A DNA stretch of 64,000 nucleotides from Sporolactobacillus sp. THM7-7 (GCF_004153225.1 NZ_SEMB01000008.1:1-64000), one strand, 5' to 3'; positions 9,816 to 20,422 are shown, numbered from the stretch's first letter. Made by a program: numbers and translations. The notes: a model not told the origin generated them from the sequence alone.

Positions 9816-11048
9816 TCAAATCGCCCAGTTTCCTTTTTTGAAAATCGGCAGCGAACGACCGTCGGCTGTTTCCCCGTCAATGTCCAGCGCGTCCGAACCG
9901 ACCATGAAATCGACGTGGGTCAGGCTGATGTTTGCCCCGGCCTCGGCCAGGGCTTCCTCGCTCATTTCCTTTCCGCCCTTCAGGTTGAACGGCAGGGCGG
10001 CGCCGATCGCCAGATGGCAGGACGCATTTTCGTCAAAGAGCGTGTTGTAAAAAATCAGGCCTGTGTCGGAAATCGGTGAACGATCAGGCACAAGAGACAC
10101 TTCGCCGAGGTAATGCGATCCTTCGTCGGTTTCAATGATCGTTTTGAGTGTGTCGTACCCTTTTTCTGCCTGAAAGTCGACAATTCGTCCATTTCTAAAG
10201 GTGAGGGAAAAATTTTCGATAAGTCTTCCGGCATAGTTCAGCGGTTTAGTGCTTGATACCTTACCGTTCACACCGGTTTTTAGCGGCATCGTGAACACTT
10301 CCTCGGTCGGTATGTTCGGCTGGAAAGGGGTGCCTTTGGCATTCGTCATCCCGCCTCCTGCCCAGAGGTGTTCGGGTGGAAGCTCAATTGTCAAGTTCGT
10401 GCCTGGCCCTTTATAGTGCAATGTTTTTAATTGTTTTTCGTTGAGTATGTTCAATTTTTCATTCAGCGTTCGGATATGTTCTTTCCAGGCTTCTTCCGGA
10501 TGGCTCCGGTCGGCACGAGAGATGGTGAAAATCTGCTTCCAGAGAGCCTCGATTCGCTCCTTTTCGCCCATGTCGGGAAAGATTTTCGCGGCCCATGCGG
10601 CTGTCGGCACGGAAACAATCGACCAGCTGACTTTAGCGCTTTTTCGTGCGTCGACAGAAGGCTTCGTCGCTTCGGATGCTGCTTTTTGCACTTTAGCAAC
10701 GCGCGCCGGATCGATGCCTTGAAGCAGGTCGGGATTCGGTGCATACACGTACAGAAAAACGCCGTTGTTTTCAGCCAGCGCGTTGTAACCCTCGGCCTTC
10801 CATTTTGGAAAATGCGCTAACGATGCCTCGGAAGCCAGATCATATTTGATTCGGGTGACCGTCTCGTCAGACCATTCGACAAACACATCGTTCGCCCCGG
10901 CTTCATAGGCTTTCTGCACAACCTTTCGAACGAGTTCCGGCGATTCGATTGGCGCAAAGATCAGGACGTCCTGTCCTTCCTGCACGTTCAGCCCGATTTT
11001 GACGGTAATCTCCGCATAATGCTCCAAGTATTGTTCAAAATGTTCCAT
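9816..11048 (-). CDS. ampS: M29-family aminopeptidase
   Basis: A 410-residue metallo-aminopeptidase of family M29 (AmpS/PepS/aminopeptidase T), which releases N-terminal amino acids from peptides in the cytoplasm. The metal-ligand regions are recognisable in order: NIPTEEVFTMP, then DEGSHYLGE, the segment FDENASCHLAIG and finally THVDFMVGS. Length is normal for the family. ATG at 11048 is chosen because AGAGGAGGGG lies 8 nt upstream; the longer frame from 11078 has no ribosome site. It is a single gene, convergent with opuCD. Confidence 0.94.
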   Translation of the reverse strand: MEHFEQYLEHYAEITVKIGLNVQEGQDVLIFAPIESPELVRKVVQKAYEAGANDVFVEWSDETVTRIKYDLASEASLAHFPKWKAEGYNALAENNGVFLYVYAPNPDLLQGIDPARVAKVQKAASEATKPSVDARKSAKVSWSIVSVPTAAWAAKIFPDMGEKERIEALWKQIFTISRADRSHPEEAWKEHIRTLNEKLNILNEKQLKTLHYKGPGTNLTIELPPEHLWAGGGMTNAKGTPFQPNIPTEEVFTMPLKTGVNGKVSSTKPLNYAGRLIENFSLTFRNGRIVDFQAEKGYDTLKTIIETDEGSHYLGEVSLVPDRSPISDTGLIFYNTLFDENASCHLAIGAALPFNLKGGKEMSEEALAEAGANISLTHVDFMVGSDALDIDGETADGRSLPIFKKGNWAI

Positions 11049-11254
11049 CGCTGAATCCCCTCCTCTGATTGCGATCATTGCTTTATTTCCATTTTATCAC
11101 AGTTAAACGAGTGACCGAAAAACTGTTCACTTTTTAGTCCGTCATGATGGGGACAAGTGCCGCATAAAGTAAAAAAGCGAGTGAAACTGAGAGAGATGCC
11201 GGGAGATGTTTATGTAGGAAGATGACGGATCTTTCCGGAGCGGAGCCGCGATTT

Positions 11255-11393
11255 CGGGAAATCAACAGTAACTTCCGGGAAATCATCAGTAACTGTCGGG
11301 AAATCAACAGTAACTGTCGGGAAATCAACAGTAACTGTCGGGAAATCAACAGTAACTCTAAAAGAATCATCAGTAAGTGTCCATAAATCAATA
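11255..11393. repeat. tandem array of a 21-bp intergenic repeat
   Basis: Six head-to-tail units of 21 bp begin at 11255, 11276, 11297, 11318, 11339 and 11360, followed by a partial seventh. Units two to five are almost identical and share CGGGAAATCA-A/T-CAGTAAC; the sixth is decayed. There are no spacers between units, so this is not CRISPR. Related, more diverged units occur in opposite orientation at 34439-34618. The rest of the 11049-11528 gap holds no other feature that could be supported. Confidence 0.9.
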
Positions 11394-11528
11394 AATGCAC
11401 GAATTGGGGAAACTTAATCCGGAGGAGAGCACCCGATTTTTCATTTAATGAAGCGATTGACTTGAAAGAAGGCGCTTCCCTGCATGGGCTGTATGTTCCT
11501 GGGAAAAAGGCGGTGATTCGAAGGACGT

Positions 11529-12554
11529 ATGAAAAAGATCATAATGGTGTTTCAGATTGCAGCGACGTTTATCGGGACGATCGTTGGTGCAGGTTTTGCT
11601 TCGGGGCGGGAAATTGTCCAGTTTTTCACGCAATATCAGGCTTACGGGACGGCCGGCGCGGCGCTGAGCGGTGTGCTGCTAACCTGGATCGGTGTGAAAA
11701 TGATGGTGTACACCAGACGGATCGGCGCCTATTCGTTTAACGAATTGGTGGCGCATTTGTTCGGCGAGCGGCTGGGGACGGTGATCGAAATGATGATTTT
11801 TTTCATCATTTTCGGGATGAACGGCGTCATGCTGGCGGGTGCGGGGGCTGTTTTTCAGGAGCAGCTCGGCTGGCACCGGCAGTTCGGCATTCTACTTGCC
11901 GTTTTAATCGGCGTGCTGTTTTTATTAAAAGGGGTACGCGGTCTGCTTTGGGTCAATACACTTGTCGTTCCCGTGCTGATCGTTTTTGTTGTCACGCTGT
12001 TTTTCTTTGGACGGGGAGCGGGGGAGAGCGCATGGGCCGCGCCCGATGGGGTTCGCTGGTTCGTGGCGGCGATCAGTTATGCGGCATTCAACATGCTGAC
12101 GGCGCTCGTCGTACTCGTACCGCTCGCTAAAGAAATCGACGATGAAGCTGTGCTTCGGCTCGGCGGCCTGTTTGGCGGGCTGGGCCTCACGATGCTCATC
12201 TTTTTTTCTCATTTTCTCATGATCGGAGACCCGAACGCCGCTCAATTTGACATGCCGATGGCTGAGATAGTCCGCCCTTTCGGATCGGCCATGCATTTTG
12301 TTTTCGTCGTTGTCATTTTCGGCGAGATCCTGACGACATTCATCGGCAATGTTTTCGGCCTGGCCCGCCAGTTGCGCAGCACATTTCCCGCGATCGGCGG
12401 TCTGCGTTCCGCCATGATGTTGCTGATCGCCGGAGCATTCCTGATCGGTCAGGCCGGGTACGGTTCGCTCGTTGGGGTGCTTTATCCGCTCTACGGGATA
12501 CTTTGCCTTGTTGTCGTTTTGTACATGCTGTGGGTTCGTCTGCCTAAGAAGTAG
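11529..12554 (+). CDS. YkvI-like membrane transporter
   Basis: A 341-residue integral membrane protein with about ten hydrophobic segments, similar to B. subtilis YkvI. The first helix contains TFIGTIVGAGFASGREIVQFF, a glycine-rich unwound-helix motif typical of LeuT-fold amino-acid/cation transporters, and the fifth region has the conserved SYAAFNMLTALVVLVPL stretch. The substrate is unknown. It starts at ATG behind GAAGGA and is flanked by minus-strand genes, so it is probably a single-gene unit. No clear promoter was found; a TTGACT at 11457-11462 has no matching -10. Confidence 0.85.
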   Translation: MKKIIMVFQIAATFIGTIVGAGFASGREIVQFFTQYQAYGTAGAALSGVLLTWIGVKMMVYTRRIGAYSFNELVAHLFGERLGTVIEMMIFFIIFGMNGVMLAGAGAVFQEQLGWHRQFGILLAVLIGVLFLLKGVRGLLWVNTLVVPVLIVFVVTLFFFGRGAGESAWAAPDGVRWFVAAISYAAFNMLTALVVLVPLAKEIDDEAVLRLGGLFGGLGLTMLIFFSHFLMIGDPNAAQFDMPMAEIVRPFGSAMHFVFVVVIFGEILTTFIGNVFGLARQLRSTFPAIGGLRSAMMLLIAGAFLIGQAGYGSLVGVLYPLYGILCLVVVLYMLWVRLPKK

Positions 12555-12678
12555 AAGCGTGCAACAAGCTCGGAAAATGCTTAGAAAGGGGGCAAGTCCG
12601 GTCTTTTCAAGTTTAAAAATTAAAGTCCACTTCGTCTGATGGAAATGGACCGTGGTGTTGCGTTTGCCTTTCTTGTTT

Positions 12679-14444
<1,766 letters not shown>

Positions 14445-14485
14445 TCTCCGAACGACAAAGAAATCATCATTCAGACGTTACGTAT

Positions 14486-14499
14486 TGAAAACGGTTAAC
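14486..14499. promoter_or_regulatory. second cre-like palindrome
   Basis: TGAAAACGGTTAAC resembles the CcpA cre core with two mismatches at the 3' end, the same deviation as the site at 14429-14444. It lies midway between the divergent GH13 gene and mntH, about 60 bp from the first site, a spacing compatible with looping by a LacI-family repressor. Tentative. Confidence 0.35.
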
Positions 14500-14576
14500 C
14501 GAAAAACTTTGAAAATTTCTTGGCAAAAGTATTGAAATACCGGGTAAAAAGGCGTATGTTGTATTCAGAAATAAAA

Positions 14577-14592
14577 GTTTCTTTAAAGAAAC
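14577..14592. promoter_or_regulatory. candidate MntR operator upstream of mntH
   Basis: GTTTCTTTAAAGAAAC is a perfect 16-bp palindrome 35 bp upstream of the mntH start. Its GTTTC-N6-GAAAC layout is shared with the palindrome upstream of mntA at 20048-20061, so one repressor probably binds both. In Bacillus that repressor is MntR, which shuts off mntH and mntABCD when Mn(II) is sufficient. Confidence 0.65.
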
Positions 14593-14626
14593 AAAAATTG
14601 ATTAAGACAAATAGGAGGTTGGTTAG

Positions 14627-15970
14627 ATGTCGTATCGCGATGATGAGCGATCGATTGTGTCTGCGGTCGATGCTGGTGCTGCAGTAGGTTCTGCCGCACC
14701 TAAAGTCGGCAGAAGGGATCATTCCCGGTCTTTTCAAAGTGTCATCGGGAAGAAACAGGGATGGAGACAGGTGCTTCCCTTCCTCGGTCCTGCGTTCATC
14801 GCGGCGGTCGCCTATATTGATCCCGGAAACTACGCGACGAATATCGGATCGGGATCCAAATACGGCTATATGCTGCTTTGGGTCTGTGTCGTTTCGAACC
14901 TGATGGCGATTCTCATTCAGACGATGTCGGCGAAGATGGGGATCGCGACCGGGAAGAATCTGCCCGAAGTATCAAGAGAGCATTACCCAACCTGGCTGTC
15001 CATTCTGTTCTGGATTCAAGGCGAAATCATGGTCATAGCGACAGACCTGGCTGAATTTATCGGCGCGACGCTCGGTTTTAATCTCGTGTTCGGCATTCCA
15101 ATGATACCAGCGGCGATTCTTACTGCTGTTTGCGCTTTAGCCATTTTATTATTCCAAATTAAAGGATACCGCCCGCTGGAAACGGTAATCGCGATGATGG
15201 TTTTTGTTGTTGTCGGTGCTTTCACAATCGAGATGCTGATGGTCTTTCCGCCTCTTGCACCCGTCTTTGAAGGGATGGTTGTCCCGAAATTCCAGGGGAC
15301 AGACAGCATCATGCTGGCTGCCGGGATCCTGGGTGCGACGGTTATGCCGCACGCGATCTATCTGCATTCCGGATTAACCAACCAAAGAGTGATCGGACAG
15401 ACGCCGGAAGAGAAGAAAAAAATCTTTCATTTTGAATTGGTCGACATTCTGATTGCAATGATCCTGGCCGGGTTTATCAACGCGACGATGCTGATCGTTT
15501 CCGCGTCGACGTTCCATACGCACGGCATCGTGATCGATGACTTGACCGTTGCTCACCACCAATTCGGTGAATTAATCGGACCGGCGGCTGCTCTGCTTTT
15601 CGGAATCGGTTTGCTTTCCGCCGGTTTGTCCAGTTCGTCTGTCGGTACGCTTGCCGGAGACATCATTATGCAAGGGTATATCCGAAAGAGAATTCCGATT
15701 TTCATCCGCAGAATCTGTTCGATGCTTCCGCCGCTTGCGATCGTCATCTCCGGTGCCAATGCCACATACGCGCTGGTCATGAGCCAGGTAGTTCTCTCAT
15801 TCGGCATCGCACTCGCTCTGATCCCACTGATTATATTCACGAGCAGAAAGGATATCATGGGCAATCTGGTCAATCGGAAACTGACTTCTTCGGTTGCGTG
15901 GGTGATTGCCGCTATAATTATCTGCCTGAATGTTTTTCTTCTCTACCAAACGTTCACCGGGCAGGGATAA
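14627..15970 (+). CDS. mntH: Nramp-family Mn(II)/proton symporter
   Basis: A 447-residue NRAMP transporter. TM1 carries the metal-binding DPGN motif in VAYIDPGNYATNI, and TM6 carries the MPHAIYLHS segment that supplies the Met ligand and the conserved His. Eleven hydrophobic helices are visible, and the LSAGLSSSSVGTLAG stretch is typical. It imports manganese coupled to protons. ATG at 14627 follows AGGAGG at good spacing. The N-terminal 45 residues are polar and longer than in many homologues. Regulation by MntR is inferred from the upstream palindrome, and a strong hairpin ends the transcript. Confidence 0.96.
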   Translation: MSYRDDERSIVSAVDAGAAVGSAAPKVGRRDHSRSFQSVIGKKQGWRQVLPFLGPAFIAAVAYIDPGNYATNIGSGSKYGYMLLWVCVVSNLMAILIQTMSAKMGIATGKNLPEVSREHYPTWLSILFWIQGEIMVIATDLAEFIGATLGFNLVFGIPMIPAAILTAVCALAILLFQIKGYRPLETVIAMMVFVVVGAFTIEMLMVFPPLAPVFEGMVVPKFQGTDSIMLAAGILGATVMPHAIYLHSGLTNQRVIGQTPEEKKKIFHFELVDILIAMILAGFINATMLIVSASTFHTHGIVIDDLTVAHHQFGELIGPAAALLFGIGLLSAGLSSSSVGTLAGDIIMQGYIRKRIPIFIRRICSMLPPLAIVISGANATYALVMSQVVLSFGIALALIPLIIFTSRKDIMGNLVNRKLTSSVAWVIAAIIICLNVFLLYQTFTGQG

Positions 15971-16051
15971 TTGATAAAAAGTTCCAAAAAAGAAAAAGAG
16001 AAAGTGGTACGGAGCCGTATGAGCGGCTGATGAAAAAAATACGCGCTACAG

Positions 16052-16090
16052 AGGAACTGCCCATGAAATCATGGGTGGTTCCTTGTTATT
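16052..16090 (+). terminator. mntH terminator
   Basis: AGGAACTGCCCATGA pairs with TCATGGGTGGTTCCTT across a two-base loop, with one internal mismatch, followed by TGTTATT. It lies 80 bp after the mntH stop. Confidence 0.75.
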
Positions 16091-16172
16091 CATGAAATGT
16101 GAAACAAGACATTATATGTTGATTCGAGGACTGAAAAATGGCTCAGGATTAAAATATCAATATCGGTCCGGA

Positions 16173-16276
16173 GACCAAAATGTCGAGCTTAGGATTGATA
16201 TTCTGGCTCGACGACTGATATCTTGATCTTACGACTGATAAATCGAGCTGACGACTGATAAATCAAGCTAACGACC
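16173..16276. repeat. tandem array of a 20-bp intergenic repeat
   Basis: Four head-to-tail 20-bp units start at 16197, 16217, 16237 and 16257 and share GATA at the 5' end and ACGACT/C at the 3' end. The third and fourth read GATAAATC-A/G-AGCT. One or two decayed units precede them. The sequence differs from the 21-bp array at 11255 but has the same style: short, spacer-free, grading from conserved to decayed units. It lies between convergent genes. Nothing else was seen in 16091-16313. Confidence 0.8.
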
Positions 16277-16313
16277 GACTGAGTACGTCTCATTTTTCGT
16301 CTCATGGCATAAT

Positions 16314-16351
16314 AAAAAGACCGGCAGCTCCAAAGCGTCCGATCTTTTTTT
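16314..16351. terminator. terminator of the mntABCD operon
   Basis: AAAAAGACCGGCAGC and GCGTCCGATCTTTTTT pair imperfectly (GACCGG with the CCGATC side, including one G-T pair) around a short loop, with A-tract and T-tract flanks. On the minus strand it lies about 95 bp after the last mnt gene. Confidence 0.7.
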
Positions 16352-16445
16352 CGGCCCATTCTCCCTAATTCTGTGTTTTTTTATTTTTTATCCCGGCGAT
16401 ATAATAGCAAATAGCGCCGCCCCCGCACTATGGGGATTGGTCCAA

Positions 16446-17324
16446 TCAGGCTTGGGCCGCCACTTTTTTCCGCTTCCACGCTTTCAAGACAATGCCGTGC
16501 ATCGGTGAGAAGAACAGCGCGAGCAGGAAGAAGCCCCCGGCGACCGTGATCATGCATCCGGCAATCGAAGCGTCGAAAAGATAGGCGTAGTAATAGCCAA
16601 GAACAGAGCTGAACACACCGATGATCATGCTGATGCCGATCATCACACTTAATTTTTCCGTCAACAGATAAGCCGTCGCCGCAGGAATAATAATCATGCC
16701 GACAACCAAGATCGCGCCTACACTTTCAAAAGAGGCGACGGTCGTCAGGGAAACGAGTCCCATTAACAGATAATGGAAGAGCATGACCGGTATGCCGACC
16801 GCCGCCGCCATGGCCGGATCAAAGGAACAAATTTTAAATTGTTTATAGAACAGGCCAATCACAATCAGACTGAACAGGAAGACGGACCCCACAGCCCAGA
16901 CCGCTTTCGGAACAGATTCAATTCCACCGATGGATAGCGTGTTCCACGGCGCATAAGCGATTTCACCGTACAGGACACAATCAAGATCCAGATCGACCTG
17001 ACCGGCATATACGCTAATCAAGACAATCCCTACAGTGAATAAAGCGGTAAAAACGACCCCAATGGAAGCATCGGATGGCACCCCGCTATGATGGAACATT
17101 TGAATGAGAAAAACAGTAATCAGCCCGATCGCCGCTGCACCCATCATCATGACGATAGAATCTCGCGAACCGCTCATCAAAAAGGCGATCACAATTCCCG
17201 GCAAAACGGAGTGACTGATGGCATCGCCGATCATTGACATCTTGCGGAGAACGAGGAAACAGCCGACGAGACTGCATGAACAAGCGACGAGCACACCGAT
17301 GAGGATAATCCAGAAATCGTTCAT
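16446..17324 (-). CDS. mntD: manganese ABC transporter permease (second)
   Basis: A 292-residue permease of the ABC-3 (zinc/manganese) family with eight to nine hydrophobic helices. It shows the family hallmark MSMIGDAISHSVLPGIVIAFL near residue 30 and GVVFTALFTVGIVLIS in the middle. Its ATG overlaps the mntC stop by 4 bp, indicating translational coupling, and AGAAGGAG precedes it. It forms the membrane channel with MntC. Last gene of the operon. Confidence 0.93.
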   Translation of the reverse strand: MNDFWIILIGVLVACSCSLVGCFLVLRKMSMIGDAISHSVLPGIVIAFLMSGSRDSIVMMMGAAAIGLITVFLIQMFHHSGVPSDASIGVVFTALFTVGIVLISVYAGQVDLDLDCVLYGEIAYAPWNTLSIGGIESVPKAVWAVGSVFLFSLIVIGLFYKQFKICSFDPAMAAAVGIPVMLFHYLLMGLVSLTTVASFESVGAILVVGMIIIPAATAYLLTEKLSVMIGISMIIGVFSSVLGYYYAYLFDASIAGCMITVAGGFFLLALFFSPMHGIVLKAWKRKKVAAQA

Positions 17325-18250
17325 AACGTTTCTCCTTCTCGCGCTTTTTTCACATAAGATTCTTTGGCGACCTTGTTTTTCACAGACACTCGGAGCAGCG
17401 CTTTGGCAACTAGGCCACGCTTCGGCGCAAATAGGATGGAAAAGACAAACATGGCTGTTGCCGAAAGTACGATCAGCGGACCCGTCGGCATGTTTTCAAC
17501 CATCGTACTGGCCATCGTCCCGATGAATCCGCTTAGCATGCCGAAAATCCCGGAAGACATCACCATAACATGCAACTTTTCTGTCCAGTACCTTGCCGCG
17601 ATAGCCGGGGTAATCAGGAGAGCCGCCATTAAAACGACACCGACCGCTTGCAGACCGACAACGACGGCGACAACCATCAGAAGCATGATAAAATGATCAA
17701 GAAGAACGACCGGCAGCCCGATCCCTTTTGCAAAGCCAGGATCAAACGAAAGAAGCTTGAATTCTTTGAAAAACAGGGTACAGACACCAACCAATATCGC
17801 TGCAATGAGGATCATTGTCATGACATCATCCTGGACCATCGCCGCCGCCTGACCGAATAAAAATTTATCAAGACCGCTCTGGTTGCCGGCATCCGAGTGC
17901 TGGATTTGCGTTAATAAAACAATCCCCGCGCCAAAAAATATCGAAAGGGTGATGCCCAGTGCTGAATCCTGCTTAATCCGTGTCTGTCTTGTGATATAAC
18001 TGATCAGCACAGTAGCGAGAATACCGGCAATGAGCGCGCCAATAAGGAAGAAAAGAATCGATTTAGAACCGGTGATCATAAAAGCGAAACAGATACCCGG
18101 CAATGCCGCATGGGAAAGCGCGTCGCCCATGAGCGATTGTTTGCGCAAATAAGCAAAACTCCCGATGACGCCGCTGCTTAATCCGAGAAGCATAGTCGCG
18201 AACAATATCCATCGCGTGTTCGGATCCTGAAAAATGTGTAACCCATCCAA
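17321..18250 (-). CDS. mntC: manganese ABC transporter permease (first)
   Basis: A permease of about 309 residues in the ABC-3 family, paralogous to mntD: RKQSLMGDALSHAALPGICF near residue 35 and the ALGITLSIFFGAGIVLL stretch. The C-terminal 30 residues are basic and cytoplasmic. TTG at 18250 is preferred because GAGGTG lies 6 nt upstream, and this gives an N-terminus of the usual length; the GTG at 18259 is itself part of that ribosome site. It starts 10 bp after the mntB stop. Confidence 0.92.
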   Translation of the reverse strand: MDGLHIFQDPNTRWILFATMLLGLSSGVIGSFAYLRKQSLMGDALSHAALPGICFAFMITGSKSILFFLIGALIAGILATVLISYITRQTRIKQDSALGITLSIFFGAGIVLLTQIQHSDAGNQSGLDKFLFGQAAAMVQDDVMTMILIAAILVGVCTLFFKEFKLLSFDPGFAKGIGLPVVLLDHFIMLLMVVAVVVGLQAVGVVLMAALLITPAIAARYWTEKLHVMVMSSGIFGMLSGFIGTMASTMVENMPTGPLIVLSATAMFVFSILFAPKRGLVAKALLRVSVKNKVAKESYVKKAREGETL

Positions 18251-18260
18251 TGGTTTCACC

Positions 18261-19016
18261 TCAATTGATGATTAATGATGATTCATGATCAGAATCAAAC
18301 ATGGCTAGTCGGCCGCCGTAGGTTTTCTGCAAGTTTTCTTTTGTAAACATCTTTTCCGTTTCGCCAACTCCGATCAGGCTGACATTTAAAAAGATCAGCC
18401 AATCAAAATATTCTTTCACCGTATTTAAATCATGATGGACGACAAGAACCGTTTTCCCTTGCTGCTTCAGTTCGTTCAGAAGGGCGATAATCGCTTTCTC
18501 CGTCTTTGCGTCCACTCCGGCAAACGGTTCATCCATAAAATAGAGCAGAGCATCCTGAGCGAGCGCTCTTGCCAGAAAAATCCGCTGCTGCTGTCCGCCG
18601 GAAAGCTGGCTGATTTGATTCTCAGCGAAACTTTCCATGCCGACATGACGCAGGCAATTCATCGCGAACACCTTCTCTTTTTTCCCCGGACGCTTAAACC
18701 AGCCAAGGTGTCCGTAGCGTCCCATCGTGACCACATCTAACGCGTTCGTCGGAAAATCCCAGTCGACCGACTCGCGCTGGGGGACATAACCGACAAGTTG
18801 CCGTTGCTCATTGTAGGGTTTCCCGTAAATTTTTACCTCCCCGGTTACCTTTGGTACGAGGCCGAGAATCGATTGAATCATCGTCGATTTCCCTGCACCA
18901 TTCGGTCCGACAATCCCGATCAGTTTTCCTTCAGGAATCTCAAAAGTGATATCGCGCAAAACCGGTTTCTTTTGATAAGCGACCGTCAGATGCTTCACGG
19001 TTAAAGGTGTAGCCAT
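18261..19016 (-). CDS. mntB: manganese ABC transporter ATP-binding protein
   Basis: A 251-residue ATPase. Walker A is GPNGAGKSTM at about residue 37, the Q-loop region is GYVPQRESVDWDFP (the VDWDFP continuation is typical of Mn/Zn/Fe family ATPases), the signature is LSGGQQQRIFLARALA and Walker B is LLYFMDEPFAGVD, with the H-loop in VLVVHHDLNTV. It powers MntCD. ATG follows GAGGAAAAAAC. A perfect palindrome with a T-run separates it from mntA. Confidence 0.95.
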   Translation of the reverse strand: MATPLTVKHLTVAYQKKPVLRDITFEIPEGKLIGIVGPNGAGKSTMIQSILGLVPKVTGEVKIYGKPYNEQRQLVGYVPQRESVDWDFPTNALDVVTMGRYGHLGWFKRPGKKEKVFAMNCLRHVGMESFAENQISQLSGGQQQRIFLARALAQDALLYFMDEPFAGVDAKTEKAIIALLNELKQQGKTVLVVHHDLNTVKEYFDWLIFLNVSLIGVGETEKMFTKENLQKTYGGRLAMFDSDHESSLIIN

Positions 19017-19048
19017 GTTTTTTCCTCCTCATCTTAATGTAGGGAAAA

Positions 19049-19068
19049 CCCTCTGCATATGCAGAGGG
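19049..19068 (-). terminator. hairpin between mntA and mntB, partial terminator or processing site
   Basis: CCCTCTGCAT / ATGCAGAGGG is a perfect 20-bp palindrome followed on the minus strand by TTTT (19045-19048). It sits inside the operon, 6 bp after the mntA stop, with no clear new promoter before mntB. Such a structure usually lowers expression of the distal ATPase and permease genes relative to the abundant binding lipoprotein, or protects the 3' end of mntA mRNA. Confidence 0.7.
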
Positions 19069-19074
19069 AGATTT

Positions 19075-20016
19075 TTATTTCAACGCACTGACAATGGTGT
19101 CGACATTGTGGCGAACCATACCGATGTAGGTGCCTTCTTCCGTTCCTTTTTTCCCCATTGCGTCAGAGAATAATTCCCCGCCGATTTTTACTTCGTGCCC
19201 CTTTTCCCTTGCTCCTTCGACGATGGCTTCAATCGATCGTTTCGGGACACTGGATTCTACAAAAACCGCTTTGATTTTCCGGTTCACCAGATAATCGCGA
19301 AGCGTGCTGACATCTTTGGATCCATATTCAGATGCGGTGCTGATCCCTTGAAGTCCTTTCACCTCAATGTCATAGGCATCGCCAAAGTAACCAAAAGCGT
19401 CATGCGCTGTGACCAGCACTCGTCTCTCTTTTGGAATCGTGGCGATTTGTGTTCTCGCATATTGATCCAGCTCTTCAAGTTTCGCTATATAGGTATCCGC
19501 ATTTTTCTCGTAATCTTCCTTATGGTCCGGATCTTCTTTTATTAGCGTGTCGCGGATGGTTTTTGTCGTCGAAATCCAGTGCTGAACGTTGAACCAGACA
19601 TGCGGATCGTGCGCACCGTCTTCCGTTGTGCGCAAATCTTTCTCCGGAATGTCGCGCGTCACAGCAATGGTCGGTTTTTGTTTGTTCATCTTCTCGAAGA
19701 TCTCGACCATTTTCCCTTCAAGATGCAAGCCGCCGTAGAAAATGATGTCGGCATCGTCCAGTTTCTGAATGTCGCCCTGAGACGCTTTGTACAAATGCGG
19801 GTCTACACCCGAACCCATTAATCCGACAGATTCAACATGATCGCCCCCGACATTTTCCACAACGTCCGTAATCATTCCCACGGTTGTCGTCACCTTTAAC
19901 GGGCCTCCCTCATTTGAGGCGTTGTTCCCGTTCGTTGCACAGCCCGACATAACGAGCAAAACGAGAGAAAAAACGAGTAAACCAGTCATAAATCGTCTGA
20001 TTCTTGAAAAAAACAC
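19075..20016 (-). CDS. mntA: manganese-binding lipoprotein of the ABC importer
   Basis: A 313-residue cluster A-I solute-binding protein. The signal peptide ends in the lipobox LVMSGC near residue 26. Metal ligands are in the expected order: His in GVDPHLYKAS, His in DPHVWFN, Glu in VFVESSVPKR and the C-terminal Asp in GGELFSDAMG. An internal His-rich loop, common in zinc-binding ZnuA proteins, is absent, which favours manganese. GTG at 20016 follows GGAG at 9 nt. It is the first gene of mntABCD, with a palindromic MntR-type site upstream. Confidence 0.94.
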   Translation of the reverse strand: MFFSRIRRFMTGLLVFSLVLLVMSGCATNGNNASNEGGPLKVTTTVGMITDVVENVGGDHVESVGLMGSGVDPHLYKASQGDIQKLDDADIIFYGGLHLEGKMVEIFEKMNKQKPTIAVTRDIPEKDLRTTEDGAHDPHVWFNVQHWISTTKTIRDTLIKEDPDHKEDYEKNADTYIAKLEELDQYARTQIATIPKERRVLVTAHDAFGYFGDAYDIEVKGLQGISTASEYGSKDVSTLRDYLVNRKIKAVFVESSVPKRSIEAIVEGAREKGHEVKIGGELFSDAMGKKGTEEGTYIGMVRHNVDTIVSALK

Positions 20017-20047
20017 GTCTTCACACTCCTTTTTTTGGCTAACAATA

Positions 20048-20061
20048 TTTCCCTAGGGAAA
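20048..20061. promoter_or_regulatory. candidate MntR operator upstream of mntA
   Basis: TTTCCCTAGGGAAA is a perfect 14-bp palindrome 32 bp upstream of the mntA start codon. The GTTTC/GAAAC arms match those of the mntH-upstream site. It lies between a weak promoter region and the ribosome site, so bound repressor would block transcription. Confidence 0.65.
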
Positions 20062-20257
20062 CATTTTGGATAAAAATTTCCGAAGATAAAGCAAAAACAC
20101 ATGAAATCGATGCAAGTAAGGATAGGGACTCAAAATCATAGGGACGAAATCGATGTCCTAAACCGGATCTAGTCTGAAAGGGATTGAACAGATGAAGGAT
20201 ATACGTCACAGAAGTGTGTCAGGTTTCAGGGAGGCCATATTTTTTCCTCTGGATAAA

Positions 20258-20391
20258 TTTGTTTCCTTAGAATATCTTTATTTCATCCTACACAAGAGCG
20301 GAAGCATAAGTCAATCATTTTTATGTATGGAAAACGATTGGTAAAAGCGCAATCTTGGTATCAAGAATAAAAATTGTGTTAAGGAAACAAA
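20258..20391. promoter_or_regulatory. pair of inverted half-sites upstream of a small gene
   Basis: TTTGTTTCCTTA (20258-20269) and TAAGGAAACAAA (20380-20391) are exact reverse complements 110 bp apart. Each resembles one arm of the palindromes upstream of mntH and mntA (AAGAAACAAA, GGGAAAC), but the opposite arm at each locus is degenerate. They may be weak MntR sites controlling the small gene at 20423-20778 and a divergent transcript. The rest of 20062-20422 shows no gene. Confidence 0.4.
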
Positions 20392-20422
20392 AAATGCCTT
20401 TGGGAAAAGGAGGCCAATCCAA

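Noticed and set aside
11255-11393. Possible CRISPR array
   Set aside because: Units are contiguous with no unique spacers and no cas genes are present.
11134-11400. 88-codon minus-strand frame with repeated LLLISRQ motifs
   Set aside because: It is only the translation of the 21-bp tandem DNA repeat; the period is a multiple of three, so the frame stays open by chance.
11462-11740. Reading frame overlapping the start of the YkvI-like gene
   Set aside because: Most of it lies in another frame of a well-supported transporter gene and has no ribosome site.
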